A stretch of DNA of 64,000 nucleotides, taken from the NCBI GenBank assembly GCA_960531495.1, contig OY482848.1, positions 26,111,343 to 26,175,342 of the forward strand. The letters are read 5' to 3'. The DNA comes from Zeus faber (lineage: Eukaryota; Chordata; Actinopteri; Zeiformes; Zeidae). A program made the position numbers and the translations under genes. Below the pieces are notes generated by a model. That model did not search any database, was not told the DNA's origin, and worked only from the letters and a program-made list of their open reading frames with translations. Shown one piece after another: positions 1 through 10,490 of the stretch (within the stretch, counting starts at the first letter, position 1; each line of letters begins with the position of its first letter).

Positions 1-557
1 TTGAGCAACCGGTGAGCAAGGCATAAGAGCATAAATTGACAGCGTTCATGCAGCACCTTTTTGCCATTATGACCACTCAAGTTGCCTCACATTCAGCAGC
101 TAATCCATTCACACTGAAGGCGAAAAAACAACTATAAAGTGCAAGTGTGTATCAGATGAGATCATCTCCCATTTTGTTTTATTTCTACATGCTAAGTTGG
201 TTCTCATTAATGCTAACTGAGCTTGCCTGCCGGACACAAGATGGATGAGCTCATTTGTTTGTTTAGGATAAATATCGCTTAACTACGCCCAACACCTCAG
301 GGAACCCAAATATCGCAATTCTCAGTTTGCCTTGTGTTCTGAAGCCGTCGAGCGGAGCGCTGCTTCGAGTATGGTGGCAATTAATACACGAGGTCATTGC
401 TCTAGTTGAGGTATTTTGAACTCAAACCATGGCCCTTAAATTGACCTTTTCAAATGTTCCATCACCGAAAAAAAGAGAGAACAACATCAAGGTTTTTGCA
501 TCCGTACAAATTCACTTTCCACTTACACTGTCCTTGTGACCTGCACTCTCTTCGTAG
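1..557 (+). other. Intron of rab11fip4 (5' part outside the window)
   Basis: No open frame here resembles a Rab11-FIP protein. The stretch ends in a short acceptor (ttcgtag) in front of the first visible exon. The upstream exons (EF-hands and the proline-rich region of FIP4) lie outside the window. Nothing else was recognised. Confidence 0.5.
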
Positions 558-639
558 AATTCAGCAGTTGGACGAGGAGAATAGTGAATTGTCCATGAGC
601 ATGTGCCGACTCAAGTCACAGACGGAAAAACTGGACGAG
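558..639 (+). CDS. rab11fip4: rab11fip4 exon (first in window)
   Basis: Encodes IQQLDEENSELSMSMCRLKS and the following QTEKLDE, the start of the visible coiled coil. The donor is gag|gtgact at 640. The acceptor is taken as the AG at 556-557, with a weak pyrimidine tract. An alternative AG at 563-564 would shorten the exon by seven bases and shift the junction to phase 0, matching the others, so the exact start is uncertain. Confidence 0.75.
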
Positions 640-825
640 GTGACTTTCTTTCTTTCTTTCTTTCTTTCTTTCATTCTGTCATGGTTTTTTACTTAGTTAC
701 GTATAGCGCACGTCACTATCTCTTGCTCTTCTTTTTGTTTTGTTCCATTGTCACATCTGTCTGCTGCACACCCACTTTCTATGTGATAATGAAATTATCC
801 TCATTAACTGAGGAAGTATCACCCC

Positions 826-895
<70 letters not shown>

Positions 896-3800
896 CAAGC
901 ACACAAACCTAATATTGAACAAAGAATAACCTTTTTAGAATAAGACTTTAAATAAACAAAGAACCATCTTTCTGGGACATGTTATATGCAATATAATTAT
1001 ACAAAGTGTAAACCTCGAGTGTGTTTTTTGGTGTGTGTGTCAGGAGAAGCAGAGGATGACGGACAAGCTGGAGGACACCAGTCTGCGTCTTAAGGACGAG
1101 ATGGACCTCTACCGGAAAATGATGGACAAGCTGAGGCATAACAGACACCAGTTCCAGAAGGAGAAAGAGGCCATGCAGGAGGTGGGAGGAAGGGGGAGCA
1201 CACATGCACATACACACCAACATACACCACACATAAAAAGATACACACACACACACACACGGATTCAGACACAAACACATACACACACACACAAACACAA
1301 ACACACACAACCTCAGTAACATGGCTGATGGTGTTGGTGCCTCAGTACGCCTGGTGGTCCAAACACCCTCCAGGACACATTGTTCTTACACGTCGGCCGT
1401 CTTCTCCGTGATCCCAGCTGATCGAGGACCTGCGGCGGGAACTGGAGCACCTGCAGCTCTTCAAGCTGGAGACGGAGAGGCCCGGGCGCGGCCGCAGCGC
1501 CTCCTCTGGCCTGGCCGACTTCAACACCAGGACCAGGGAGATGGAGCTGGAGCACGAGGTCAAGAGGCTCAAACAGGTACCGACGGGCTCGTCTCACACG
1601 GTGCCACTCCTGGGTTCCAGCACATAATGAATTTAAAAGGAAGATGTGCGATACGGAGATAACTACGTACATGAGATCATCTAGTTGACTAATTGAAACG
1701 CGGCGACGCTAATGCAGGAAAATGGCCTTGGCCGCACAGCCGGATGACGATGGACATCCCAAACCATTCGAGGCTCACAGTACGTAACTAAGGAGTTCAG
1801 CTCGCAACCGGTTGTGCTGCATTACAGTGACGGTGTCGGTGTTTGATCTGAGGATGACTGTGTCGCTGTTAGCAGCTTCTTACTCTCACACCACGCCTGA
1901 TATACTGATTGATACTGTTTCAAGGGTGGAATGCGGTTCAAAATAAATGCACTTATAGATTTTCGTTAGTCTTTTATTTTTTTGTTGTTGTTTTTGATTG
2001 ATTTGTTTGTTTTCTCCTTGTATGTTGACAAAGGCAGATGGAAAAGCTACACACACACTTTGAAATAAACTAAATAACTTTTTTTCTATTCACTGCTTTA
2101 AAAAGGGTTACCTAACCCTGTATTTTATGTCTTAAAAAAAAAATCCGAAATTGGACAAATGAAATATATCAAACCTTATCATTTTTAGAGTAACCCTATT
2201 TCAATTCCTGATAGTATCTTGCATTGGTTATAGCACATCCTGATTTTCCCCTGCAGGGTTTATTAAAGTGTTATCTTATCAGCACAGGTGTGGTACACCA
2301 TGTTCTTTGTGCTCTTTCGGTTCTGTCTGTCTGTTCTACGTAAACAAATGCTGCACAGCACAGCTCTTTCCTTTTCACACAATATCACGTGCCACGTGTC
2401 TGGCTGCCAAAGTTTGTGACTCAAATGTCATTGCTGGCCTTCCAGGCCTCGCTAAGTGCACAGACCTGCTCTCAAGTAAAGATGACAGATAAGGCCGTGT
2501 TGAGAGGGTCTTTAAGATGTCCGTTAAGATAAGGCACAAACAGCAAAAATAAATGTCAGATATTGCTTACTGCTTTCCTCTCAACCTTTTGAAGTTGTAG
2601 TACGATGGCTTAGGTTTCATTTGGTTGCGTTCAGGGCTGTCTATTGCTCCTCAGAGCCTCTAAATGGTTTTGCACTTTACTATAAGAGTTGATCATTTCT
2701 AAGTCTTCCAGCTTGAAATGAATGGATACCACTTCTTCAATAATTACTGGTCTGAACTTTGACCTCACTTGACAGTTGTAGACTTGCAATGATTGGCATG
2801 TACTGCACTTCCCTCCACTAAAGACCTCTTAAAAGCTTCTATTTATCCCAAAAATCACATTTTCTTTTCTCTTTCATATCTGATTGTTCTATGCGGCTAT
2901 GGGTATTGGATCTTTTGTTTCGAGAATAGTCTAGGATACTGGTACCCTGCTTTAGCCTGGTATCTGACCATTATCTGAAGCCAGTATCAGTACCAGGCCA
3001 CCCATACTTAGAGCTAGGGGCTGGGTTAATCATGTGACATACTCAGTTGAAAAGAGTTGCTGATTTCTGCTGTATCAGTGTTGTTCCTTGGGCTGTAATG
3101 ATCCTTGCGTGGCCTCAGGCCAGGCCTGGCACAGAACCAAGGAGAGGATGGTATTGGTTTTCTGTCACATTCTGTCTTATGTTATCTCTCTTTATCTCAC
3201 TCCCACTTTCTCTCCCCCGTATTTTGCTGTCTCTAAACAGTTACTTTTATTACTCAGTCATTTTCCACAGCTCCAGAATTAGAACCGCTATCACATGTCA
3301 TGTTTTACAGTTTTTCTTTATAGTTCTTGCGATACCTCTGCCATGATGGCGTATACACTTCCCAACACATGGATAAACTCCCCACCTTACACTTGCTGAT
3401 GCACCTCTGTATTTGTGTGTGTAAATGTTTGTGTCCAGCGATTTTTGTCCACGGACTTTCTCCCCCCTGAATTCCAGCACCTGCTTTTGGCTGGGGCACA
3501 GCTCCGTCCAGGTCCAATGGTAAAACTATGTTTCCTGTCAACTTTGACCTCGCGATTAACCACTAATCATAATGAAGTCGGATGAACTTGTCCCTCGAAG
3601 CTGACCTGGGGTCAGTGCTGCTATTTGCCCAGTATGTTTGCGTGGCTAGGAGAAGGGGCCGCTGGCTGACCTCTTGACAGCACTCAAGGGCAACTTCATC
3701 ATGGAGCACAATGGCAACCGAAGGTAGAGCCACAGCAGACCTTGCAGTCTAGCAGCTTGTGCTGTAACCCCCCATAACCCGTGTTCCGTCCTGTAGGTGT

Positions 3801-4000
3801 TGCCAAAATAGTTGTTTGTTGCTGTATTTGCTGCTGGCTATGGTGCCGAAAGGGGTATTTTGACCGAGGGCCGGGGTAGTTTCATTTCAAAAACAGTTTT
3901 CTAAACGAGCATGAGGGGAGTTGACCGGTGAGCACCACGGAAACAGACGATTGGAAATGAAATGCACAAGTGATGCTGTGCCTTCACTTTAGCTGATATC

Positions 4001-4071
<71 letters not shown>

Positions 4072-4766
4072 ACTGCGCTCCAGGAGAACCAGAAGTTGAG
4101 GGAGCAGAACGACGAGCTAAACGGCCAGATCCTCAGCTTGAGTCTCCACGAGGCCAAGAACCTGTTTGCAACACAGACCAAGGCTCAGTCTCTGGCCGCT
4201 GAGATAGACAACGCCTCCCGAGACCAGGTACAAACACTGCAGGCTCAAAAGTCATTCAAATGACTGAAAATATGACTGAAAAGGAAGTTTGTAACTAAAT
4301 CAGAAACCATTATTGAACCCATTATCCACATAGTATATACATAGTATCCGCTATAAATGTACTCTGGCTGGCACTGTAATTGCTTTTATGTGCATTACTC
4401 ACGTAGTGTGTGTGTTTCTAGGTCATGTCTCCACAGGGAATATGTACTAGAATTCAAATTATAGCACATTTGATCAGTTTGCTTAATATTGAGGTCAATG
4501 CAAAGACTGTATCCAGCATAAAGACATTGACAAGTAATGCTACAACTACCACCCTATGTTACTAGTGAACCCCTATTAAAATCACAACTACTGTACGAAA
4601 TAGGAAATAGAAAATAACAATGCATGTGACATTGTACACCCCTCCCCAGCTAATGGACGCCCTAAAGGAACAAGAGGAAATTAACTTCCGCCTGCGGCAG
4701 TACATGGACAAGATCATTCTGTCCATCCTGGACCACAACCCGTCCATCCTGGAGATCAAGAACTAG
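558..4766 (+). CDS. rab11fip4: Rab11 family-interacting protein 4, C-terminal exons
   Basis: Class II Rab11-FIP, a membrane-associated effector that binds Rab11 and Arf6 and acts in recycling-endosome traffic and cytokinesis. Five exons (558-639, 1044-1181, 1418-1576, 4084-4227, 4650-4766) join in frame to about 212 codons, the last third of a protein of about 640 residues in mammals. The first four encode a charged heptad-rich coiled coil, with ELEHLQLFKLE, EHEVKRLKQ and REQNDELNGQI. The last encodes the Rab11-binding domain with RQYMDKIILSILDHNPSILEIKN and the Y-M-D signature. DHNPSILEIK fits FIP4; FIP3, as I remember it, ends ETNPSILEVK. All internal junctions after the first exon are GT/AG in phase 0. 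Whether this is the a or b fish duplicate cannot be told. The 5' part is outside the window. Confidence 0.92.
644..672 (+). repeat. (CTTT)n microsatellite
   Basis: About seven copies of cttt starting four bases inside the intron after the first visible exon. Confidence 0.85.
829..905 (+). repeat. (CA)n microsatellite
   Basis: About 38 CA units with a few A interruptions near the 3' end, in the rab11fip4 intron at 640-1043. Confidence 0.95.
1044..1181 (+). CDS. rab11fip4: rab11fip4 exon (coiled coil)
   Basis: 138 bases, 46 codons, phase 0 at both ends. Begins EKQRMTDKLEDTSLRLKDEM and ends HQFQKEKEAMQE. The acceptor is gtgtgtgtgtcag and the donor gag|gtggga. The residues RHQFQ(K/R)(E/D)KEA are shared with mammalian FIP3/FIP4. 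Confidence 0.88.
1418..1576 (+). CDS. rab11fip4: rab11fip4 exon (coiled coil)
   Basis: 159 bases, 53 codons, phase 0 at both ends. Begins LIEDLRRELEHLQLFKLETE, has an Arg/Ser-rich loop (RPGRGRSASSGL) and ends ELEHEVKRLKQ. The acceptor is gtgatcccag and the donor cag|gtaccg. The RGRS(S/A)S loop between two helices is a known feature of FIP4. Confidence 0.9.
1577..4083 (+). other. rab11fip4 intron, 2.5 kb
   Basis: GT/AG intron between the third and fourth visible exons. It is AT-leaning with no conserved-looking open frame. Apart from the (CT)n tract at its 3' end I see no repeat or RNA gene in it. Confidence 0.8.
4003..4070 (+). repeat. (CT)n microsatellite at a splice acceptor
   Basis: About 33 CT units ending 13 bases before the acceptor AG of the next rab11fip4 exon, so it probably supplies the polypyrimidine tract. 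Confidence 0.95.
4084..4227 (+). CDS. rab11fip4: rab11fip4 exon (coiled coil)
   Basis: 144 bases, 48 codons, phase 0 at both ends. Begins ENQKLREQNDELNGQILSLS and continues HEAKNLFATQTKAQSLAAEI, ending NASRDQ. The donor is cag|gtacaa. The acceptor (gctccag) sits only 13 bases after a (CT)n tract, so the microsatellite lies where the polypyrimidine tract would be. Confidence 0.92.
4650..4766 (+). CDS. rab11fip4: rab11fip4 last coding exon, Rab11-binding domain
   Basis: 38 codons plus TAG. Encodes LMDALKEQEEINFRLRQYMD followed by KIILSILDHNPSILEIKN. The acceptor is ccctccccag. This is the C-terminal amphipathic helix that dimerises and binds Rab11/Rab25; the YMD triplet corresponds to the YID residues needed for Rab11 contact in the FIP family. 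Confidence 0.95.
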   Translation, partial: LMDALKEQEEINFRLRQYMDKIILSILDHNPSILEIKN

Positions 4767-5413
4767 CAGCCGCTCAGCTGGGACGAGAAACCTCCTCTAA
4801 TGTTCTTAACGTTCGAGGAGGTTTGATCGCTGCAGTTTTTTTTAATCAGACTCTGGAATCTCTTGAAGGAACAGGGGGGGGGGGGGGGGTGGTTGCCATG
4901 AAAGAAACTGGAGCTACCCTGGAAAGCTGGAACAGAGGCAACGTAGAGGCACATCGCCCCCTGGTGACGGACGGAAAGTTTCCTTTTTCCGAGAACATTT
5001 TGTCTTTCTTTTTAGGAGTAGGCATTTGCAATAGGAGTGTCGGAGTCAGCGTCAGTCGCTGACTTAACTGTCTTACTGTGACCCATCAACTTTCGAGACC
5101 CCCATTTGCCTTGTCTTTCTGTTTTGCAGCGTTAGCATTGATCTCACGGGACTGGAACACTGGTGTTTTCTATCTGTGAATATCCTCTTCTCACGTCGCA
5201 CTGAAGTCACTGGCATCGCCATGTAGAGTACACTGAACGTATGCCAACGCTGTGTTGTACAAAGACAAGTTTGCGGGCAAACCTATTGAGATGAGTGGAC
5301 GGGTTTGTGAGGAATCCCATGTGGGATATGCACCGACAAACATGAAGGTTGGGTGGAATGAGCCCTGCCTGCCTGTCAGCTCCCTTTGAAAGAGAGAATA
5401 GGCTCAAAGTATG

Positions 5414-5447
<34 letters not shown>

Positions 5448-7160
5448 CAACAAAAAAAAAAAACAATGGAACAGAGGAGCAACCACAGCGTATCATCAAA
5501 GGGGTCCGAGTTGAAGAGAGATACCTTGGCAGGGCAAGGGGACAGGCTGGGTGACAAGATGCGGAAGGTTTTTCTGCGGAGACCTCAGGGGTCAGACGTC
5601 GGACTATGCATATGAGGGGTGGAGAGGATTAGTGAAGTCAATGAGGGTTAACCGAAGGTGAAGTTTGTGTTTTGATTTTTTTTTTTTTTTTACTGAGAAA
5701 ATGTCTTCCAGGAGTTTTCATCAGCACTTGGCAGTGTCGATCGGTTCAAGGTTGAATTGGGGTTTTTTTTTTTGGGGTTTTTTTCGGGCGGTTAAGTGAA
5801 CCCATCACTTCACGGAACAGGAAATACCGCCGAGGACGTCTTGGCTGTTTTTGGCAAGCTGCAACAGTAGAATCGTACACTGTAGAGCAATACACGAGAC
5901 GGGAATGTGATGCGGAGGAACGCACTGATGTGAATGTAAGACGATGTGTTCTGGATTGAAGGTTTGAATGACTGGACCCTGTGGCGTTGGGGCATCTCAC
6001 TAACCTTTTAACCATCTAATATGAAAATACTGAACTTAGTATGATCTTGAAGATACATAGGCGCTCATTATTTGGGCACAAATGATAGGAAAAGCAACAT
6101 CATTGAAGGGCGTGTGGTACTGTACGTGTCTCAGTGACTCATAATACTGTAAATATCATGAATGTATCACGTGGTGTTTGACTTTCCGGGGGGCCTGAAA
6201 GGCCTCTGTCTTTAATTTGTAGGGTTGGACTGTAATAATTGCATACAGTAGGGTGCCGTGTTGGTCAGGGCATTAGTAGGAAAAGGGGGAAGACATACAA
6301 CCTGCTGTATTAAGTAATTGTACTAAACTTGTGTTTTGCTTACTTGCACAAAAGAGCAGTTTGTTTCCTTTTGCATGGTTGACCTTTACTTCTGTCTGTG
6401 CCTTTTGAAGACACGTTTTTCAAGATGTTGCAATTGCTTGAAGGTGCATTTGAATCTGAGTCTGGCTTATTTTCAGTACTTGTAAATGTTGTACATATGT
6501 AGTGATAATTTGTATTCCTGTGCCACGCATCTCTCCTTTTCAGACGACAATGTGAGAGCTGTTTTATACAAGGAAGTGCTTGTGATATCCTAGATGTATT
6601 TCCAGTTAAAGCGCCATGGCGTCAAGGCTTTGTAAAGTACGCAGATTAGCATTACGGGAATATATTGTTGATGTCACGATTTATTTTGAATGCAGTGTCA
6701 TTTTTAACTCTTTGATTTGGTTACTTTGTAATAGATGCATTTCCGGCTGCTTTCAATTGTATTTTCTCTGATATGGTCAGCAACAGTCTTCCTTACTTAA
6801 ATATAATGGTGAGCATAATGAGCAATATAACTTATTTATCAGTACCCACTGGTTTGTGTCTTTTTTGGGCATACAAAATGTGTCATCCTCCAACCACTGA
6901 ATTCACTATCACTTTGTATTTACATATTCCAAATGTTTCCTCAGCTTTAGCAATTTCTCACCATTTGTCCCGGTCTCATCCCATAACAGATTAATTTCTG
7001 CCAATTCAAGCATAATTCAGTCATGGGCCAGTTCTTAAGGCCTTCACTTATTTCCCCATAACTCCACAGTAAGGTAGAGTTATGGATACAGTATACTTTA
7101 ATTATCTGTTTCAGATGACTTTATTTAATTCAAATTAAAGGACACCATTCTGGAGAAATG
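4767..7160 (+). other. rab11fip4: Probable rab11fip4 3' UTR
   Basis: About 2.4 kb without an open frame of note follows the stop. It contains a G tract of about 16 bases at 4873-4889, an AAT repeat near 5418-5445 and several homopolymers. The first plausible end is the ATTAAA near 7134, followed by a U/GU-rich stretch (gtatttttgtgtg). A second ATTAAA lies near 7247 and AATAAA near 9687. The true cleavage site cannot be settled from sequence alone. Confidence 0.4.
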
Positions 7161-7726
7161 AATAGATATGGGCGTATTTTTGTGTGAATTGCTGATGTTT
7201 CTCATCTACAAATGATGTGATGTACATGCTGTGCTGTACTGTGATAATTAAAACCCGATAACGCCCACACATATCTGCATTTAACTACGGGGATTACAAA
7301 GAGTGATATCATGGGCTCCTTGTAAAATCAAGGATTTAAATATTGCTCTTTTACATACAACGAATTTCAAGATGAATGTGAACCTTGATATTAAACAATG
7401 TAAAATCAGTAGTTTTAAAAAAAAGCCCAAATGCAGGATATATTTGCCTTTACCCTATAATAAAATATGTGAGAGTAAAATCCAGACCTACCAACCTTGG
7501 GAAAATATTTTGAGTACCACAACAGTGTAACAGGGAGTCTCTGTGGCGTTTGAGTTACTGCAGCTCAATGACTCCATCAGTTATTCACACCGTAGCCGTC
7601 TCGTAACGAGACAAATCACATTGTATGCAAGCTACTACGGCTAACTATATATACTAATTGATCGCATTAGGACATACCCCTTGAAATGCATCATCTCGTA
7701 AAGTTACCGAACATGTTTACCAACTA
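7161..7726 (+). other. AT-rich DNA without a recognised feature
   Basis: Either distal 3' UTR or intergenic sequence. No coding potential, palindrome or repeat was recognised. Confidence 0.4.
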
Positions 7727-8733
7727 GAGATGCACCGATTGCAATTTTCTTGCCAGATTCCGTGATCGGAGAAATCTAATTTTCTGGTCACTTGGCCTCA
7801 TTGTGTTTATCTGCTGTACGTCGATGACAAATACATCATGTGATCTGACCCCGCTCACGTGATAGGACAGCTGCACATACTACTGCTGCCATTTTCGGTT
7901 ACCACAATAGTTAGATTGACACTGTGTTTATTATTGTTCATTATTCACTATGGAACAATAATAGAACATGAACAACATGGAACAGTCACTGAGTTCGAAT
8001 AAAATAGAACATGGAACGGTCAATGAGTTCCAATAAAACAGAATATGGGACTGTCACCAATTTCAGTATAATTCAACCTGTCACTCTCACTGAGTGTTAG
8101 TAGGACACAACATACAACTAACATGGAAGTGTCCAGTTCCAACTTCAAATGAAAGTCTTTCACTTTTAAGTGCAAATATACCTTTCTATTATATGCATAT
8201 GGTTCTTGCCTTTCCAAAATAAATTGCAGTCATTGCAAAAAAATATATAATAAATGGCCGACTCTTCTCACTCTCGTTCACTGGAACTCACCGTGACCAA
8301 CTGAATCAAATCAAACAACTCATTTTACTGAGTGACTCGTCAAGAACTGAGTCTCAAAAAAGAGTCAAACTTCTAATCGTACTTCAAACTTCAAACGTAG
8401 TTTGTGGACTAGGGACAACCAGAGCAGATGCTCCGCTGTAGTGACATCGATAGAAACGCAGTCTGCACAATTTTTGAATATTGTCGGGCGATAGAATATT
8501 GATCCAATAAACAGCCGACATTTTCTTTCTTTCGCTCTCCTTTTTGAGCTTCAACTATGCAACTACTTTACATAACGTTGGTATTGGGTTTGAGTATAGG
8601 AGCATTTTAACGAGTACATCACTGTATCGGGCGTCTTCAATTGACCGGCACAGAATCGAAAAATATATGTGATCGGCCGGTCACCGGTCATGGCCAATAG
8701 AGCTGAAAAGCGGCCGATCGATCGGTGCATCTC
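7727..8733. mobile_element. Non-autonomous inverted-repeat DNA transposon, about 1.0 kb
   Basis: The left end reads GAGATGCACCGATTG and the right end CGATCGATCGGTGCATCTC, so the termini are inverted repeats starting GAGATGCACCGAT. A TA dinucleotide flanks each end, compatible with a Tc1/mariner-type target duplication, although a hAT origin is also possible. There is no transposase-like frame. The interior has three decayed copies of a 37-40 base unit near 7965-8075 (tagaacatggaacggtcaat type). Confidence 0.7.
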
Positions 8734-9017
8734 TACGATCAACGCTTTATAAGTTAACACTACGGTCACATTTTTGAGATTATTACTCCCCCACTTCTTA
8801 TTTTGCCTCACAATGCAGCGTCAGTGGATAATAAGAAATCGCTGCGCTCAGTGAGCTGCGTGTCAATGGATGTTGAGGGAGTGTGAGGGAGGGAGGGGAT
8901 ACAGAACCACAGGTCCTAACATCTGGTCCAATCCCAGGCATGTAGTTGAATTACTCAGAAAAATGTACAGTATTATTTTGTATTGGTTTATTTATTTTTT
9001 TTCCGTAATTAAATTAC

Positions 9018-9022
<5 letters not shown>

Positions 9023-9073
<51 letters not shown>
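9023..9073. repeat. (TA)n microsatellite
   Basis: About 25 TA units immediately before the element at 9085. Confidence 0.9.
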
Positions 9074-9075
<2 letters not shown>

Positions 9076-9084
9076 ATCCATAAT

Positions 9085-9469
9085 CGGTGGTACCTGGACT
9101 TACGACTGCATCTACTTACGACTAATCCAAGATACGAGTAGCGATAGTCACGAAAATTTGTATGGACTTGCGACCGACTGCTCCAAGATACGACCGTGGA
9201 AATTTGCAGTTGGCGCGTCGGCGACCAGTCAGCAGTCAGTCAGCAGTCAGTCAGCAGTCAGTCAGCGGGCGACCTACATCGTGTGTGCACGTAGTTCGTG
9301 GCTTATCGATATTTTTTTCATATTTACTGTGTTTGTGCTGTGTATTTTGTTTATTTTCACCCTTCATGATTTCATAATTTATATGGGAAAAGTTGCTTCG
9401 ACATATGACTGTTTTAACATACGACCGTTCTTATAGAACGAATTACAGTCGTAAATCGAGGTACCACTG
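9085..9469. mobile_element. MITE with CAGTGGTACCTCG-type ends
   Basis: The left end reads cGGTGGTACCTGGACTTACG; the right end, read on the other strand, is CAGTGGTACCTCGATTTACG. The body is made of diverged 'acttacgac / gatacgac' units, typical of a common fish inverted-repeat element. It contains a short tandem of cagtcagt/cagcagt near 9228-9270. No transposase. Assignment to Tc1/mariner is by its ends only. Confidence 0.7.
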
Positions 9470-9869
9470 TGTGTGTGTGTGTGTGTAATTATTATTATTT
9501 TTTTTACCTAGTTTCTGATGTCATTTCGTACCTGCGTATTTTGACCAATAATTGAGTGTTTGGTGCACAAAATGCTGCAGGTTGGCAGGTCTGAAAGTCA
9601 GTTCCATGAACATTAATCTGGGTTTTCGTTTTTTGTTTTTTTTTATGTTTGTCTGTATCTTTTGAAACATGCACGGGGGGAGTTCTAAATAAAATGGTAT
9701 ATTTAAAAAAGTTTAAAAAAAAAAAAGAAAATAAAATAATCCATTTACTGTCTGTTCAGGTCTTAATGTATTTTGGAACTTTTTTTTAATATGGAAGAGG
9801 ATTGAAACCACGTGTGTGGGGAAAAAAAAAAACATTTGGGTTAAGAGATTGATCAGTTGAAGAGTTTTA

Positions 9870-10446
9870 TTATGGTCGTTCCACTTGTTGTGTTATGCGT
9901 GGACGACATTAGAATAAAAAGAACAGAACAGAATTGAATGATTCCAGTTCGACTTCCCTGGCAACGCTGGCGTCAACTATCGCGCTTCTTCCTCGGCTTC
10001 GACTGCTGCGTTCCATCGAGGCCCCCAATCGGAAAACGCAGACCTCCTGGCGGGAACGGTGAATTGGAATTTGGAATTTCTCGCTCGGGCCCGAGTTTAC
10101 CGGACCGACGTCACGACGAGATGGCGGCGCACACCTCTAACGGTAGACAGCGTTCCCTTTGCGTCAGTATTTATTATAAAGTCCGTCCTTGTCTCCTTCG
10201 TATGTTATGTTAACATTACCAGAGATGCGTTGACTGCGGGCGACCGTGGGGTTTTTTTTTTTTTGTTTGTTTGACCGGAATGCAGCACAATTAAGCGCGC
10301 CGAGCAGGTAGGTGTGGATGCTAATGGCGCTGTTCCTCTTCTGTTTGAGCTTCGACAAGCAGCCGTTTCTAAATGCTGCTGTCGGCTATTTCCATTTCAG
10401 CGACGATTGGGCACAAAAGCCGCCCCGCGGACCTCGGTGAGCCGGG
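9870..10446 (+). promoter_or_regulatory. GC-rich TATA-less promoter and 5' UTR of coprs
   Basis: Base composition changes sharply from AT-rich to CpG-rich between about 9940 and 10450. The stretch holds a CRE-like GACGTCAC at 10107-10114 and gagATGGCGGCgc at 10118-10130, a YY1-type core promoter motif. No TATA box was seen at a sensible distance. The transcription start was not located. Confidence 0.5.
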
Positions 10447-10490
10447 ATGGACCGGGCTGAAACCCTCACACCCCGAACACAGTGCGCAAA
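10447..10490 (+). CDS. coprs: coprs exon 1 (coding part)
   Basis: Encodes MDRAETLTPRTQCA plus two bases. The start sits in a good context (gccgggATGG, purine at -3 and G at +4). The strong donor aaa|gtaagt follows. An upstream ATG in the YY1 motif at 10121 opens a different frame and is not used in this model. Confidence 0.65.

Noticed and set aside
10121-10213. ATG of the YY1-type motif as coprs start
   Set aside because: Its short frame does not join exon 2 in frame through any visible donor; the 10447 start does.
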